In this document: positions 34,750 to 46,688 of the stretch, piece after piece | How the letters are laid out: every line of letters starts with the position of its first letter | How positions within the stretch are numbered: the first letter of the stretch is position 1 | Origin: Meandrina meandrites | Lineage: Eukaryota; Cnidaria; Anthozoa; Scleractinia; Meandrinidae | Direction of reading: 5' to 3' | Assembly (NCBI GenBank): GCA_963693305.1 | Contig: OY855904.1 | Span: forward strand, 51,262,761 to 51,326,760 | DNA: 64,000 nucleotides | The notes under the pieces: generated by a model | Told to the model about the DNA's origin: nothing | What the model saw: the letters and a program-made list of their open reading frames with translations, nothing else | Databases searched by the model: none | Made by a program: the position numbers and the translations under genes

Positions 34750-35180
34750 CTTTCAGTCGGGATGAAGCTGCTGCTGGAGAAGGAAAAGAATAAAGAGAAG
34801 AAAGAAAGAGCAAAGAAGAAAAAACCTTAACGGCGGAAAGATATGGGAAGAAGCAAGAATATAATTTACAAAACCACGATGAAGACCTCGAAAATGTAGT
34901 CTTGTTAGGAGACCTTGACCAGAAATTGTGCGACAAAAGCTTGGACGTATCAAGCTTCTCCTAAGTTTCGCATCAAGGTACCAGAATATCTCGTCCAAGC
35001 AGATGTGATGGATGACGTGGAACAAAACACATAAGATCTTCAATGGGCAAAGAAACTGGTAAAGGACAAAACAGACGATGTCACTGGTCAAGATTCAGAC
35101 TGACCCCGGCTCATCTGAAAAATGCCAGTGGGTGATGCCAGTGGCAGTGAAATGGCAAAGATGAGGAGGATGTCACTGGA
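34750..35180 (+). pseudogene. Possible decayed coding sequence, unidentified
   Basis: Plus-strand reading gives protein-like patches across stops and frame changes. A lysine/glutamate-rich stretch comes first (34765-34830), then QNHDEDLENVVLLGDLDQKL (about 34870-34930), and in another frame KVPEYLVQADVMDDVEQNT (about 34975-35032) and WAKKLVKDKTDDVTGQDSD (about 35045-35100). The composition looks like former coding DNA. I do not recognise the family, and chance cannot be excluded. Confidence 0.3.
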
Positions 35181-37619
35181 GGGTCGGAAATCATTTACTA
35201 AATTGCCAATAAGACTTAAAACTTTTAGTTATTATTTATAAGAAAAGAAAAATATCAAGAAAAAAAATCTGCCTCCCTCCCCAGTCCATCCCCGCTCTTA
35301 TGACCCCATCATTTTTCAACAGCACCCATACATACCCCAGTATGCCCGACATATACCTCGTACCCCAACTAAGATCTCTCCCACCCACCCCCTCCCTCCT
35401 TTTCCATATTAAATGAACTTTCCCTGAACAAAACTGTTTTAAATTCCAGTCGTTATTTTGCGAAGTACACAAATAGTGGGAAAATAAAATCTGTATAAAT
35501 AGCGCCAAAAAGCTTTCAGCTTTTCCGATTCCAGTGTGCTAGCAACTTACAGTGATTTCAGCCTATGACTTGTCAATAATAACATCGCCGAATAAAGATG
35601 AGATACAAAGTCAATTTCTCCTTACAGTGTCAACGTACATTATTCAAATCCTAGGTGATGAGAAAACAAAATTATCGACTAGGGGATCATGTGCTAATGT
35701 GGCATAAAATTCCGTCATCTAGCATTAGTATCGTATCGGGAGATATGGCGAACCCTGCATGTAGTATGGAGAATTTAAAATTTGTTTGCTTGAATTGCAA
35801 GAGTAGGTAGAATAACGCAATATTTCCAAATTATTGATATAAAAATTTACAGATTTAAGGTAAAGTTATTCAGATTAATATGAATAAGAAACAAGTTTGC
35901 CGCTCAACCGGTAGTTTTGATGATGAAGTTTTGGACGTCAGTTCACGTCAGTTGCAAATTTAGTACCGTACAGCAACTCCTTCCTGATATTTTATGTTCA
36001 ACGAAACAAACAGAAGGGACTGAAATAGAAATAAATTAGGGGAATACACGCACACATGAATAATATTTAGGGTGATGGCCTTTGGTACTGTTTTCTATTT
36101 TATACTGAAAGTATAATGAGTCAGACTTGAAATTTGATTATCTTGCTTAGATACACTACGACCATTGTAATGGGGGACCACTGAGACGAGAATTATGATA
36201 CACTCAATATAAAACGATTTTTTTTTACTAAAACAGCTAGTAGATGCAGTTATTACTGAAGTAGCAGTAACGCTAAATGACTTGTCTAGTTTCTTAGCAT
36301 TATAATTCTTTTCTAATACAAAAATTGATCTTGCCAATACACAAGTTGAAATTAATAAGGGTGTACATTGCATTTAAATATGTGTTGACACGTTGTTGTT
36401 TTAGATTGAACAATTTTTATTTTTATATACGGCCTGATGTTTATCTTAATTCTGATCACTCACTCCACCTTCGACATGATTTTCCTTCGACACAATAAAT
36501 TATTTGCCTGTCAGTGCACAAATTAAAGTCCTCTTTCGTTATGAGAAACAGCCAAAGCCAAAAGTCTTTTCCTATAATTACGCAAGCAAAACAAGGACAC
36601 AAAATTACGAAAACCACTACATACAGGACGCCCATTCGATTAGTTGGATAAATTTATGGTTAATTCTTACATCGCCAACGTTTATTCCATGTTATGTATA
36701 TTAATACATTGTCTATATGTTTGATCCTCTCAGCAGGTATTTAGACATCAAACATCCTGTGAAAAAGATCAACACAGCGCCTGATTGAATTGAAGACAAG
36801 TTCAAGAACATTTGCGAACGTTTTTCGTATCAATGAGGAGACCGTTTAAAGAACACTTTGTAGTTACAACAAATGAGTAATGATATAAACACTAAGTGTA
36901 AATAAATAAACTCTACACATTTTTTATATGTACATAATAGAACGGAAATTGTTCAACAAATAAATTTCTTTGACTATTTCGAGCGATATAGGAAAAAATG
37001 ATGCTAATCAATGCACGAACAATCAGATGAAAATGCATAAAGAAAATAATGTTCAGTACAAGCTTATGTAAATTCAGTACAAATCGTTGCAGTTAGTCAA
37101 AAACGATTTATAAAAACGTTAGCTATGCTGTTCTTTGCAATTGCTATTTCCAGTAAATCGCTATCTAATTTTAATCAAATGAGTTGGAAAACTGTTTAGA
37201 CAGAGCTCTTTATTGTGAAGGCAACTGATGTACAGGGCTTAATACCATTAAAGTAGAAAAAGTTTTATTGCACACCGAGTCATTCTATCTAAGTAATCAA
37301 CACACACTAAAAGAGTTAATATAAAGGTAGCTTACCTCACTGATGTATTTAACAAGACGTTAAGAACAGATTAAAGGTTTGACCCAAATGCTCTTAAAAC
37401 CTATCTATAATACAACATTAGACAGTAAATAAAGAGAAAAGAATATAAATATGCCGCAACAATGGAAACGTTGAGGTGGTCAGATGTGTGTGGTTGTCCT
37501 TTACTTTTATATTTAAATTCAGTTTACTACCGTGAAATTCCCCAGTGAATAAAGGAGATACTGGGATATCTTGCGCCACCCTGGGAATTATTTAGACTTC
37601 GCTTGGTTGAAAATTAAGG
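35181..37619. other. Unassigned intergenic sequence
   Basis: AT-rich with no recognised gene, RNA or tandem repeat. A CT-rich patch lies at 35270-35410. Confidence 0.4.
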
Positions 37620-37990
37620 AAAGGAATTTAACTCTGAGCGATAACCCTTCAACCTCCTCAAGGAAAAGATTGTGGGTTAAAGTTTAACTCTCACCCGCAA
37701 TCCTACACAAACTTAGAAGATTATAGGGAGAGTTTTACTCTGTTCCACAGTCCCCAACTCTCCCAGAGGAGAAATGACTGTAGGAAGAAGTGTAAATTCC
37801 ATCTACAATCTTCATTCTCCTAGAGAAGATTCTTGGGGACAGTTAAGGATTGTTGAAAGGATTAAAACTTTTTCCAATAATCCTTATTTGTATCTGGTTT
37901 GAGGATGGTGCATAGGAGTTAAACTTAATTTACAATAGTCTCCACGAGAGGTAGGACTATTCCGGATTAAGGTTAAATTCATTTCGACAA
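37620..37990. repeat. Diverged tandem array of short hairpins, period about 57 bp
   Basis: A core resembling TTTAACTC or TTAAACTT recurs at about 37627, 37683, 37733, 37792, 37863, 37919 and 37973, a mean spacing near 58 bp (range 50-71). Between cores come CTCC..GAGGA or CTCC..GAGA blocks. Several units form hairpins around the core. Examples are GATTGTGGGT with ACCCGCAATC, GGGAGAGTT with AACTCTCCC, and GGATTGTTG with CAATAATCC. It is non-coding. It lies 400 bp before a perfect 57-bp minisatellite. Confidence 0.6.
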
Positions 37991-38397
37991 CCTTCCTGCA
38001 AAAAACCTCGTGAATTTGAGATAAATAAAAGACGCGTTCTCATAAATTTAAAAAGTATGTGGCAGATTAGCCTTTTTCATCGGGAGGAATGAATAAAGGA
38101 GTAAAAAAAATTAAAACGTAAAAGTAAACAATAGAGCGTTTTCAAATGACATCACGGTAGCCATATTGGTGTTCCCAAATAAACGAAACTACCGCCATAT
38201 TGGTGTGCCAAGTTATTCCTTAGGGAATTAAACTCTATTCTTATGCAAAAATAGTTTTATGTTTTGGTAAACCAATACGACCGCTGGTCACGTGAGTGAA
38301 AACGGTCAATAGGAGGAAAAGAACAAGCAAGATACCAAGTTGACTGCACTTACAAATTTCGTGGAATTGGAATATATCAATAAATTAACCGTGGAAG

Positions 38398-38778
38398 GAT
38401 GAGTGGGAGTCCCTCCCACTCTCCCTCTCCTTCTCCGGAGTGGAGTGGGAGAAGGATGAGTGGGAGTCCCTCCCACTCTCCCTCTCCTTCTCCGGAGTGG
38501 AGTGGGAGAAGGATGAGTGGGAGTCCCTCCCACTCTCCCTCTCCTTCTCCGGAGTGGAGTGGGAGAAGGATGAGTGGGAGTCCCTCCCACTCTCCCTCTC
38601 CTTCTCCGGAGTGGAGTGGGAGAAGGATGAGTGGGAGTCCCTCCCACTCTCCCTCTCCTTCTCCGGAGTGGAGTGGGAGAAGGATGAGTGGGAGTCCCTC
38701 CCACTCTCCCTCTCCTTCTCCGGAGTGGAGTGGGAGAAGGATGAGTGGGAGTCCCTCCCACTCTCCCTCTCCTTCTCC
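38398..38778. repeat. 57-bp minisatellite, 6.7 apparently identical copies
   Basis: Units start at 38398, 38455, 38512, 38569, 38626 and 38683, with a 39-bp partial unit from 38740. Each contains two inverted pairs: GTGGGA with TCCCAC, and CTTCTCC with GGAGAAG. Because 57 is a multiple of 3 and no frame has a stop, long open frames appear on both strands (for example 38306-38761 and 38399-38788). These are artefacts of the repeat, not genes. The identity of the copies points to recent expansion. Confidence 0.97.
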
Positions 38779-39436
38779 AGATTATTAATTATTATTAATT
38801 TTTAAATGAGGGAACAAGGACACACTTTTTTGGCATGCATACCTCTCTGGTCGCTTGGCTAGTTTATTCTTCTGTGTTTATTTCTTTTTTTGGTAGAAGG
38901 TTTGAAGAGAGGTATTAACTTTCATTTATTTTGCTCTTTCTACCTTCTTTACATAAGTTATGTATTTAAAAATTAACTTGACGATGAAACACAATACGGT
39001 TGGTGTCTTGTTGAGTGAAATTGCAGTAATTATATTTCGATATATGGCTTACTTAATTGTTTTTGGAGGAAAAGTGTTTCAAGTTAAAGACATGCTTACT
39101 TCGCGATGTTTCTCGGATTTGCTTTTCCATGACTTGTTTATTTTACTCTTGTGACGCTTCCACTGCATATTTTCTTGCATATTCTGTTTTATCTCTAGCT
39201 TGGTGCCTGTTGACAAGATCAAGCAAAGACCATACGTTGGAAGGCGTATTGAAGAGGTTTAAGAAGTAGATATTTTTTGAAAACTTACCAACAATCTGCT
39301 GTTAATTGGTTATGTGTTTTACGTTACTTTATTTCAAAAGAGTAAACTATTATTACCGATATTCAGTAATAGCTTATAACTACAACTCCGCCACTTTTGT
39401 CAACTTGTATTCTATGAACAAGATTTGCAAAACAAT
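38779..39436. other. Unassigned intergenic sequence
   Basis: No gene was recognised. Two overlapping open frames near 38960-39269 show no known domain. Confidence 0.4.
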
Positions 39437-39437
39437 A

Positions 39438-39766
39438 CCGTTAAATTCCGATTATAAGCCCTGGGCTTATACAACTTCGTAAGGGGTTTTGGGTGGGCTT
39501 ATAATGGGAGGGGCTTATATCCAGAAGGGCTTATAAGCGGAATAAAAAAATATGTTTCGAAACGAGCCACGGTAGTGTTGATCGAAATACGTTTTTAAGC
39601 TAAAAAGTCAAAATAAACAACATTTAACCCTGTTCAGTACTGTCATCCAGCAGAGGGGGGCTTATATCCGGGGGGGGGGGGGGGGGGGCTTATAAGCGGA
39701 TGTATTTTTTTGTTGCCAGTTACATGGGCCTATAACCGGGGGGGGCTTATAACCGGAATTTTACGG
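39438..39766. mobile_element. TIR element with TTATAAGC words, TA target site
   Basis: The ends are CCGTTAAATTCCGATTATAA on the left and, read inward from the right, CCGTAAAATTCCGGTTATAA. TA lies immediately outside both ends (39436-39437 and 39767-39768). GGCTTATA words recur at least six times inside, and a run of 19 G lies at 39670-39688. It is related, in opposite orientation, to 60611-60852. The TA duplication suggests a Tc1/mariner-like or PIF-like origin. Confidence 0.8.
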
Positions 39767-39768
39767 TA

Positions 39769-41129
39769 ATCGTGTGTTCATGTCTTTTTTTGATCTCAGC
39801 TAAATAAAGTCACACTACAAGAACAAAATAGTGGGCCTAGCTAGTTGTTCAAAGCGAGATGTGCAAATTCAGGATTATTTAACTTTGAATTCATCCTGAG
39901 CAGTTATGGGTAATGGCTTGTCTTGCACATTGTTTTTACTTGAAGCACTGTAACACGGGAACGTAGAATTAGCAGCGAAAATCGTTCTGAAACAGCAGAA
40001 ATAACACTTAGATATCTTTTAATCCCGGCGTTAATCTGCTTTGTAACAACCTTGTCTGCATAATGGTCACTGAACAGCTTGGTCTTCGTGGCGTTTTACG
40101 AAATGGTCAGGCTTTCAAATTTTTTAAAAAAGGCTCTATTTTTACTGCAATAAGGATCACTGTAGTCTATAGGTTATTTATGAAGTTCAAGTATCGACTT
40201 GTTGACGAAGAAAAGTGAACTTATTCCATGCATTGGATTTTCAAAATATCTTAACCAGACCAAAATCTGCGCGATGATGAACCTCATAGTCACAATTTGG
40301 TAAGTTTCGCATGTTTTCTGGCATTATAACAATAATAAAGCCAGACATCTTTTATTAAATTTGGTCACATCTCTGGAAACAAACAATTACTTTAGCGTTA
40401 CTTGGTTTCTTTGATATCGATTGCTTTTACCGACTTTCATACACTCTTTTTTTTATAAGAACCTTTTTTATTAGAACGTTGAGGCTGAGATTTACCAAAA
40501 TTTTAAGAACGTGCTTAGCCTAAGAACATACCCTAGGCAGAGTCTTTATTTTGCCCATTTGTTTTAATATTTTTTGTAAAATGAGCAGTATAAATAAATG
40601 CAAAACTGTGGTGTAACAGTAGTTAACTGAACGCTTAAAAGAAATTTGTCCGCGGTACCAGATCACAGGAGCAGGCCGCGCAAGCATGTCAAGAACAACT
40701 TGATACATCACATTCGGTGAACAATGCTGTTTGATACGTTTCCTGGTGCCGTTCCCATTTATGTAATGAAATACTATAACACGTAACTTAAGAATGTCTT
40801 AGGAACATTTTCAGCCTCAAATCGTGAAAAAATTAAGAACGCTCAGCCTCGGCCCCAAAATAAGACAATCTTATATAAAAAAAGAGTGTATTGCCAACTG
40901 GTAAATCAATCTTCCCTATAGCTGTTGATTTTCGTGTATTTTCCCCACCTGTCTGTTTGGGAATGTATTGATGTTGTAACGAGAATCTGTATGTTGGTCA
41001 CCAAGCTTGCTGGGAAACTAAAAAGGTTAATTATTAACTGGCCCATGTTGTAATTATTCACTTTCGTTCATAATTATTTTTTTTTTCGTTACTTATTTTT
41101 CCTATTTAAGTTTAACATCCGAAAGCGAG
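39769..41129. other. Unassigned intergenic sequence
   Basis: No gene was recognised. An imperfect inverted pair, CACTCTTTTTTTTATAAGA near 40442 and TATATAAAAAAAGAGTGT near 40872, brackets about 430 bp and may mark the ends of a further MITE. Confidence 0.4.
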
Positions 41130-41750
41130 AGCGTTTAAATGGAATTAAAAGAGAATAAAAATGATTTAATTTTTCACTAGATTTCACTTAATAAAGCTAC
41201 TTATCATTTTCCACCGAAAATGTTCAACAAAAACGTTTGGTTTTCCAACGCAGGCAGCGAAGATTGAAAACTAAAAGCGAAAAAAATATTTGCACGAAAA
41301 ATTACTTACTTTTTCTCTAAGTTTCACATATTTTACTTATTATTTTTCACAGATATATCTTTTATTTATTTCACGAAAAACAAAAGCGTTTGCTTTTCTA
41401 ATGCAACGTGCTAATATTGAAAACTGAAAGCGAAAAAAAACAACATTTACACGAAAAATTACTTTCTTTTTCTCTAGGTTTCACATTGTTGCTCTACGTA
41501 TTATTTTCCACAGACATTTTTTTTTTATTTCATGAGAAACAAAAACGTTTGTTTTCTAATGCAATGAGGTAAGATTGAAAAGTGAAAGGGAAAGGAAAAA
41601 AATTAACACGAAAATTACTTATTTTCAACTGAATTTCATTTATTTGATCTACTTATCATTTTCCACAGACATCTTTTTTTTACACGAGCAACAGAAACGT
41701 TTGGTTTTGCAGTCCAAAGGGCTAAGATTGAAATCTGACGGCAAAAAATG
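41130..41750. repeat. Satellite of about 140-157 bp, four copies
   Basis: The order TTTCAC.T.., CTTAT.ATTTTCCACAGA, ACAAAAACGTTTG.TTT, GATTGAAAACTGAAAGCGAAAA and ACACGAAAAATTACTT recurs starting near 41181, 41321, 41478 and 41632. Copies are diverged. It is non-coding. Confidence 0.8.
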
Positions 41751-43673
41751 TAAGGCAATCGGTATGAAGGATTATAACGATTTGTAGTATCAAACAAATT
41801 GTAAAGGGTAATTGCTGATAAAATGTTTTTCAGTCAACATGCGTGTCACGCACACCCGGTGAAAACTCGCGCCACGTCACTCTTAAAAGATTTCCATACT
41901 GCAGGACTTCCAAAAAACGCCACTACCCGAAAAAATAAGTTCCCGAAATTTCAGATAAAAAAAAAAATCCGATAATAAACCATTCCTCATTCTTACCACC
42001 CCCTCCCCACGAATATAAGGCCATGCATGGATTTCAAATTTATTTCCAGAAGAACAATTTACATTGAAAAGCTTCCTAGTATAAAACAGTGCCCCTACTG
42101 AGTCCCGTATATTGTTTGGATAAATCGTTAGGTATGTGCGTTAATAGAGTTTAATTTTCGTTTGATGACGGGTGCACCTTTCTATAACTCGCAAATCCTT
42201 CCAACTAAAAGATGTACTCCAGATAATTGCGGCCTACTCTTTTCCTATAAAGCCACCCACCAGAAAAACGTTGTAAATAAAAATACCCTTAATTGTTTTT
42301 TTTTTTTTGTCAGGAGGTTTTTTTATTCTTGAATTCTCCGCGAATCTTAAAATTGACTGCAGTGTGCAAAATGTTGCGTTCTTTCCTGAGTATACATCTT
42401 TGAGTATATAACTCTATAACTTTTTAAGGTGTTCCTATTTATGTCAGCTGGAAAACGGTTTTCCTCTTTAATCTGAATCTCAATAGAGAAAAAAGCTTTG
42501 ACTAGGCCTGTATGGAATTTTTTGCTCTGCAAACTTTCTCACGTCAAAAACCTTGATTTGCAGAGCTTTTCACGCATTGGTCCGCATTCTAGTGGCTAAA
42601 ACGCTGGCTACATCTCGTTATTCTGAGAACATTCTTAGTCTTTTAACGGCAAAAGCGCATTAAGTTATAATTAAGATGAAATTTTATGATACGAAACATG
42701 AATTAAAGCTGTGAAACAAATCATTTTAAAGGCAGTTGAAGTTTCTGGTCTTGAATTTGTTTTTATCAGGTGCCCTTTTTTTTTCGAATTAGTCATGTTT
42801 TCTTGTCAATCCTTAAACGCCAGTTCCGCTAAGAGAGGTGTCTTACCGCGTCCTAAGAACTTATCATATTATTTCAGTCAGTAGATGATGAATTACGGAT
42901 AATAAGCTCTATTTTCATTCCTAACGCAAATCGCCCTGTTAAATACGTTTAATTCGATGCATAAATGTTTTACAAACAAAAACAAGTAGAAATTAAACTC
43001 GTGGTGCATGTTTTATAGGCCATCTGTTGCCTTTTTACTTCACTGATCTTTAAAATAATAAAAGACCATAACTTTTGTAAATTTTTCTATGCTTGGCAAG
43101 ACATATTACAAAAGTTTTCGATTCCAAGTCCAAATTCTTAATTTATTTTGCTACTTGCTGTACATTTCTTTTAATAATAGCTCTAAAATTTCGTAGTTCA
43201 TCGCGACTAGTTCTTTACCACTGACATAAGCTGAATATTTCTAAAAGCAGAAAAATTAATCGAAATTACCAGAAAAGGTATACTCAAGACACTCTTCTAC
43301 TTACAAGAAACGGCAACGATGTCTGATGCTTTTGATTTGAACTCCACCAATTTCTTAATTCCTTGACACTTAATGACCATCACTCTTATTTAATTTAGCA
43401 ATGAAAATTTAATATTATGTTCGACGGTTTTGCTTTGAGCTCCGAAAAGACCGAAAATAGCGAATTAGCTTGAGCTGATTGCTACTTACAATGCTAGTAG
43501 GGAGAATTTGGTGATACATCAGGAAAATTGAATGATTTTCTTTGCAAGATACTCAGTGACAATTTATCAATAATGAAGAGAAACATATTAGTTTTCTTCA
43601 CTTTCTTTTTTCTTCGGAAAAAAAACAAAAAACAAAAAAAAACAAAGTAATAGGAAAACTATGATGTACTTAT
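41751..43673. other. Unassigned intergenic sequence
   Basis: No gene or RNA was recognised. Short open frames such as 42347-42532 have no known domain. Confidence 0.4.
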
Positions 43674-44790
43674 CTGAAATAAGATGTTTCCTACTGTCAA
43701 CTTGCGCCAGAGTCCAAGAGCTGCACACATCGTCACTTGCATTCAAAATGGTTGCACTCAGGAGACCATACATTTTCTTTGATGCATCTCTGTCCAACCT
43801 GTAGTAAGCGTACAAAGGAAAAGTTAAAATAACAAGCCTTTCTTTCTTTTGTTTCACTCAACATGTTCACTTACTGCAATTTTTAGCTGTGGTGATTAAA
43901 AATCATCACTATGCATAGCTTGAACAAACGTGCTCTGAGTGACCAATGAGGTGTTGTTATTCATACAATTTTTTTTCTTTTTTCTGATTCCCCTGTCAGC
44001 AGGATCGCTTTCCCGTTAATTGTTCTTTCTCAAATTATTGCGATTTACTGCTCTCCGAGGCACACTTCAATGTTTTTTTACTCTGGTTATATCAAATGCC
44101 AATCATGTATAAACCTGAAAAACGAGCTCTGTGTTATATGTACTTATCTGGAATAAGATTTATCCAATTGTCACACGCGTCAGAGTCCAAGAGCTGCACA
44201 CTTCGATCCAAGATGATTGCACTCCGTGATTTCACTCAACTCAAACCCTGCGTAAAGACGAACAAGAAACATTGAACCACAATCAGCTAACTGCAGTTAG
44301 TGAATTCTATTAAACCTGTTCGCTCCTAATAACTGTCTTCTCGCGGAATGGTTTTTGGATTGACTGCTGACAAGTTCATTTAATGGAGTTTTGTTGCAAT
44401 TGTTCGGAAAAAAGCAGAATAATTTCCTTTCTATATGAAAGCAAAGCATGGCGACCGTAGAGTTTCGTTATAATCTGAAGGGTGAATGAAAATGCACCGT
44501 CTAATTATACACGGGAGCTCTCCAAAGGGAACGATCAGCAAGCTCGAAGCAAACTGCGAACTAACCGAGCATGAAATGAAGTAGAAGCAGATTGTTTCTG
44601 ATTGCACCGTTTAATGGCCAAATTTTGAGGGCGAGTGAAATTTCAAAACCTAAAGTTAATAGTAACTAAATGAATAACACTGATACAAAGAAGATAGAAA
44701 ACGTGGACTTACCTGAAGAAAGCACACGGAGAAAGATGTCCGCCGTTCACCTCACAGAACTGCGGCGAACCAACAGCTAAATTCTGGATG
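43674..44790 (-). ncRNA. Minus-strand exon-like cassettes, putative noncoding transcript
   Basis: Two cassettes homologous to the plus-strand array at 28858-32965 lie at 44148-44247 and 43674-43798. Both share GTGCAGCTCTTGGACTCTG with a following GACAAT or GACAGT and then TCTTATT. Each follows an AG acceptor context and is followed by ATAAGTACAT where a donor would be. A further block ends at about 44713 with CTTCAG then GTAAGT in the minus-strand sense, a good donor, and could be an upstream exon. The longest frame through the last cassette (43588-43857) is not shared by the other copies, so coding is doubtful. Transcription is inferred only. Confidence 0.4.
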
Positions 44791-46659
44791 TGTCATTTGA
44801 CACTTCTTTAAATATGCGATTAAAATTCATTCCTCGCAGCTACGAGAAATGTATTCAATTTAAATAGAAAGCATTAGACAATTTTTAAGGAATCAGTGGT
44901 GAAGAATTTCATGCATTGAATTACTTCGACAATAAAGCACGCATTCCAAAGCTTAATATTATTTTAATGAGTACAAAAGTTCTGCATATTGAATATTTTG
45001 TCCTCTTTCACATAGTAAACAAGACCGCTCGTTAAATGGGCAGAGTATTGTAAAGTATTCGCCGATCAAATACGGGATGGTGCGCAGTTAAAAAATCCAG
45101 GCGAGCCGCCATTATATGCGATTAATATCGCAACGCCCTGGGATTTGGAGCATTTTCCCATTCGACGCAAAAAAGGTCTTATTCGGAAAATTCGGGAGGG
45201 GTGCAAGTGGTACGGAAGTTTCTGAATAGAAGACACCATTTTCCATACGACTCGTTGCGTCAACCAGAAAATGTTTTTTCAGTCGCCTTCAAATTTCCGG
45301 AAATTCAAAACGGATTTTTTTGTCAAACCTTGAGAGCATCCGAGCAGTATGAGTACCATTGAAACCGTTCCATTCCGACAGTTTTTTTTTTTCGTGCAAA
45401 TGGTCAACGCCAACACACACCTGGCATTTTTAAACTTGGTCATTCAATAAGAAAGAATACTTCCTGTGGAGCTAAAAAATGCTTTAATACAACCCCAAAG
45501 CAGCTATCAAGGACAGCCCACGCGCACTCCTGCTTTCATACTCCGACACCCAATCTGTCCCCACTCCCTGCTCGACATCTATGTTTTTCTCTTCTAGCTC
45601 TGCAGATTATTTTTTGACGGCTGCAATGTAATTTTTACTTAATAACTGCTCTGCTCGCCATTTTTTCACTAGTAAATCAGAAGCGACTAGCAAAGCTTGC
45701 CTGTGATAGTCGCTGGCTGCGACCGACCTGTGGGCCGTCTGAGAATCCGACTTTTGCAAAGCTGGAAGCAAGGAGCGCTTTCAATTTACATGGAGTTTTC
45801 GATGAGAATTTTTCGAAAAATGGAATTATTTATCCCATGAACGGAACGGAAAGATGCTGTTCCTTTTGAAAACTCCATTTTGATTACACCACGAGAGCCT
45901 GGGTCAAAGAAAAACATGGCGTTCGCGCTCGACGATGAAAAGTTTCTACTTCATCTTCCGTCTTCATGAATCCTTGGAGAAACTTCAACGTCAAAACTCT
46001 CGCTGCTTGTGGAGAAATGTCCTCAATTTACGCTCGACAGGAATTTTAGATTAATTTGAATCAATTCAACGGATAAATAATAGCGTTCTTTGGCTCAGAT
46101 GTCGACCTTGCTATGTGGACGAACAGACTGGCGCAGAGGCGCAGCCAGGAGTTTTCCACAATTTTCCAAATCCCAAAAGTGCACTTAAAAATTACATAAT
46201 CGACAGCGATTATAATACAACAGTTATTATAAGTAACACAAGCAAAATGTACAGTATTTGGACGATTTGAATCTAAATTTCTCAACTTCAAAAATAATAC
46301 CCAGCGTCAGGGATTACAATGAAACTGTAACATAAAAATACTTTTTGTTACTTGTGATATTAAAACGCCTTAATATGCACCAATTAATGATGTAAAACAA
46401 GAAATAAAGTTTCAACAGTCTGACCAAAAACGTTAACGGGAACAGATCTTTGTAAGGTCTTGTAATAAATTACACAACGATAACGAAAAGTCAACAACTG
46501 AGTTTTTATTAATCAGTGCATCTTTTGAGTAATAAAAACACACGAGATAAATCACAACGGGAAAAAACAAGAATTTCAACTCAGCTCAAGGAAATTGGAG
46601 AGCGCATGTTTAGACGTGACCGTCTTTGAGCTGGCATTCTTTAGATTTGCTACACCGTG
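44791..46659. other. Unassigned intergenic sequence
   Basis: No gene was recognised. Open frames at 45066-45263 and 46061-46291 (minus) have no known domain. Confidence 0.4.
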
Positions 46660-46688
46660 CTGATGAGTCCCGAAAAGGACGAAACAGC
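46660..46688 (+). ncRNA. Hammerhead-ribozyme-like core, cleavage strand not found
   Basis: The order CTGATGA (46660-46666), GTCC (46667-46670), a six-base loop, GGAC (46677-46680) and GAAA (46681-46684) reproduces the catalytic box, stem II and second box of a hammerhead ribozyme. It continues with CAGC as a possible stem III strand. The matching stem III strand followed by a cleavage triplet would read GCTGTH. The nearest candidate, GCTTTGTC at about 46709, fits poorly, and stem I partners for ACACCGTG are not obvious. Hammerheads are frequent in metazoan retroelements. This is probably a degraded or partial copy. Confidence 0.5.

Noticed and set aside
38306..38788. Open frames of 120-151 codons on both strands
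   Set aside because: They are produced by the stop-free 57-bp minisatellite.
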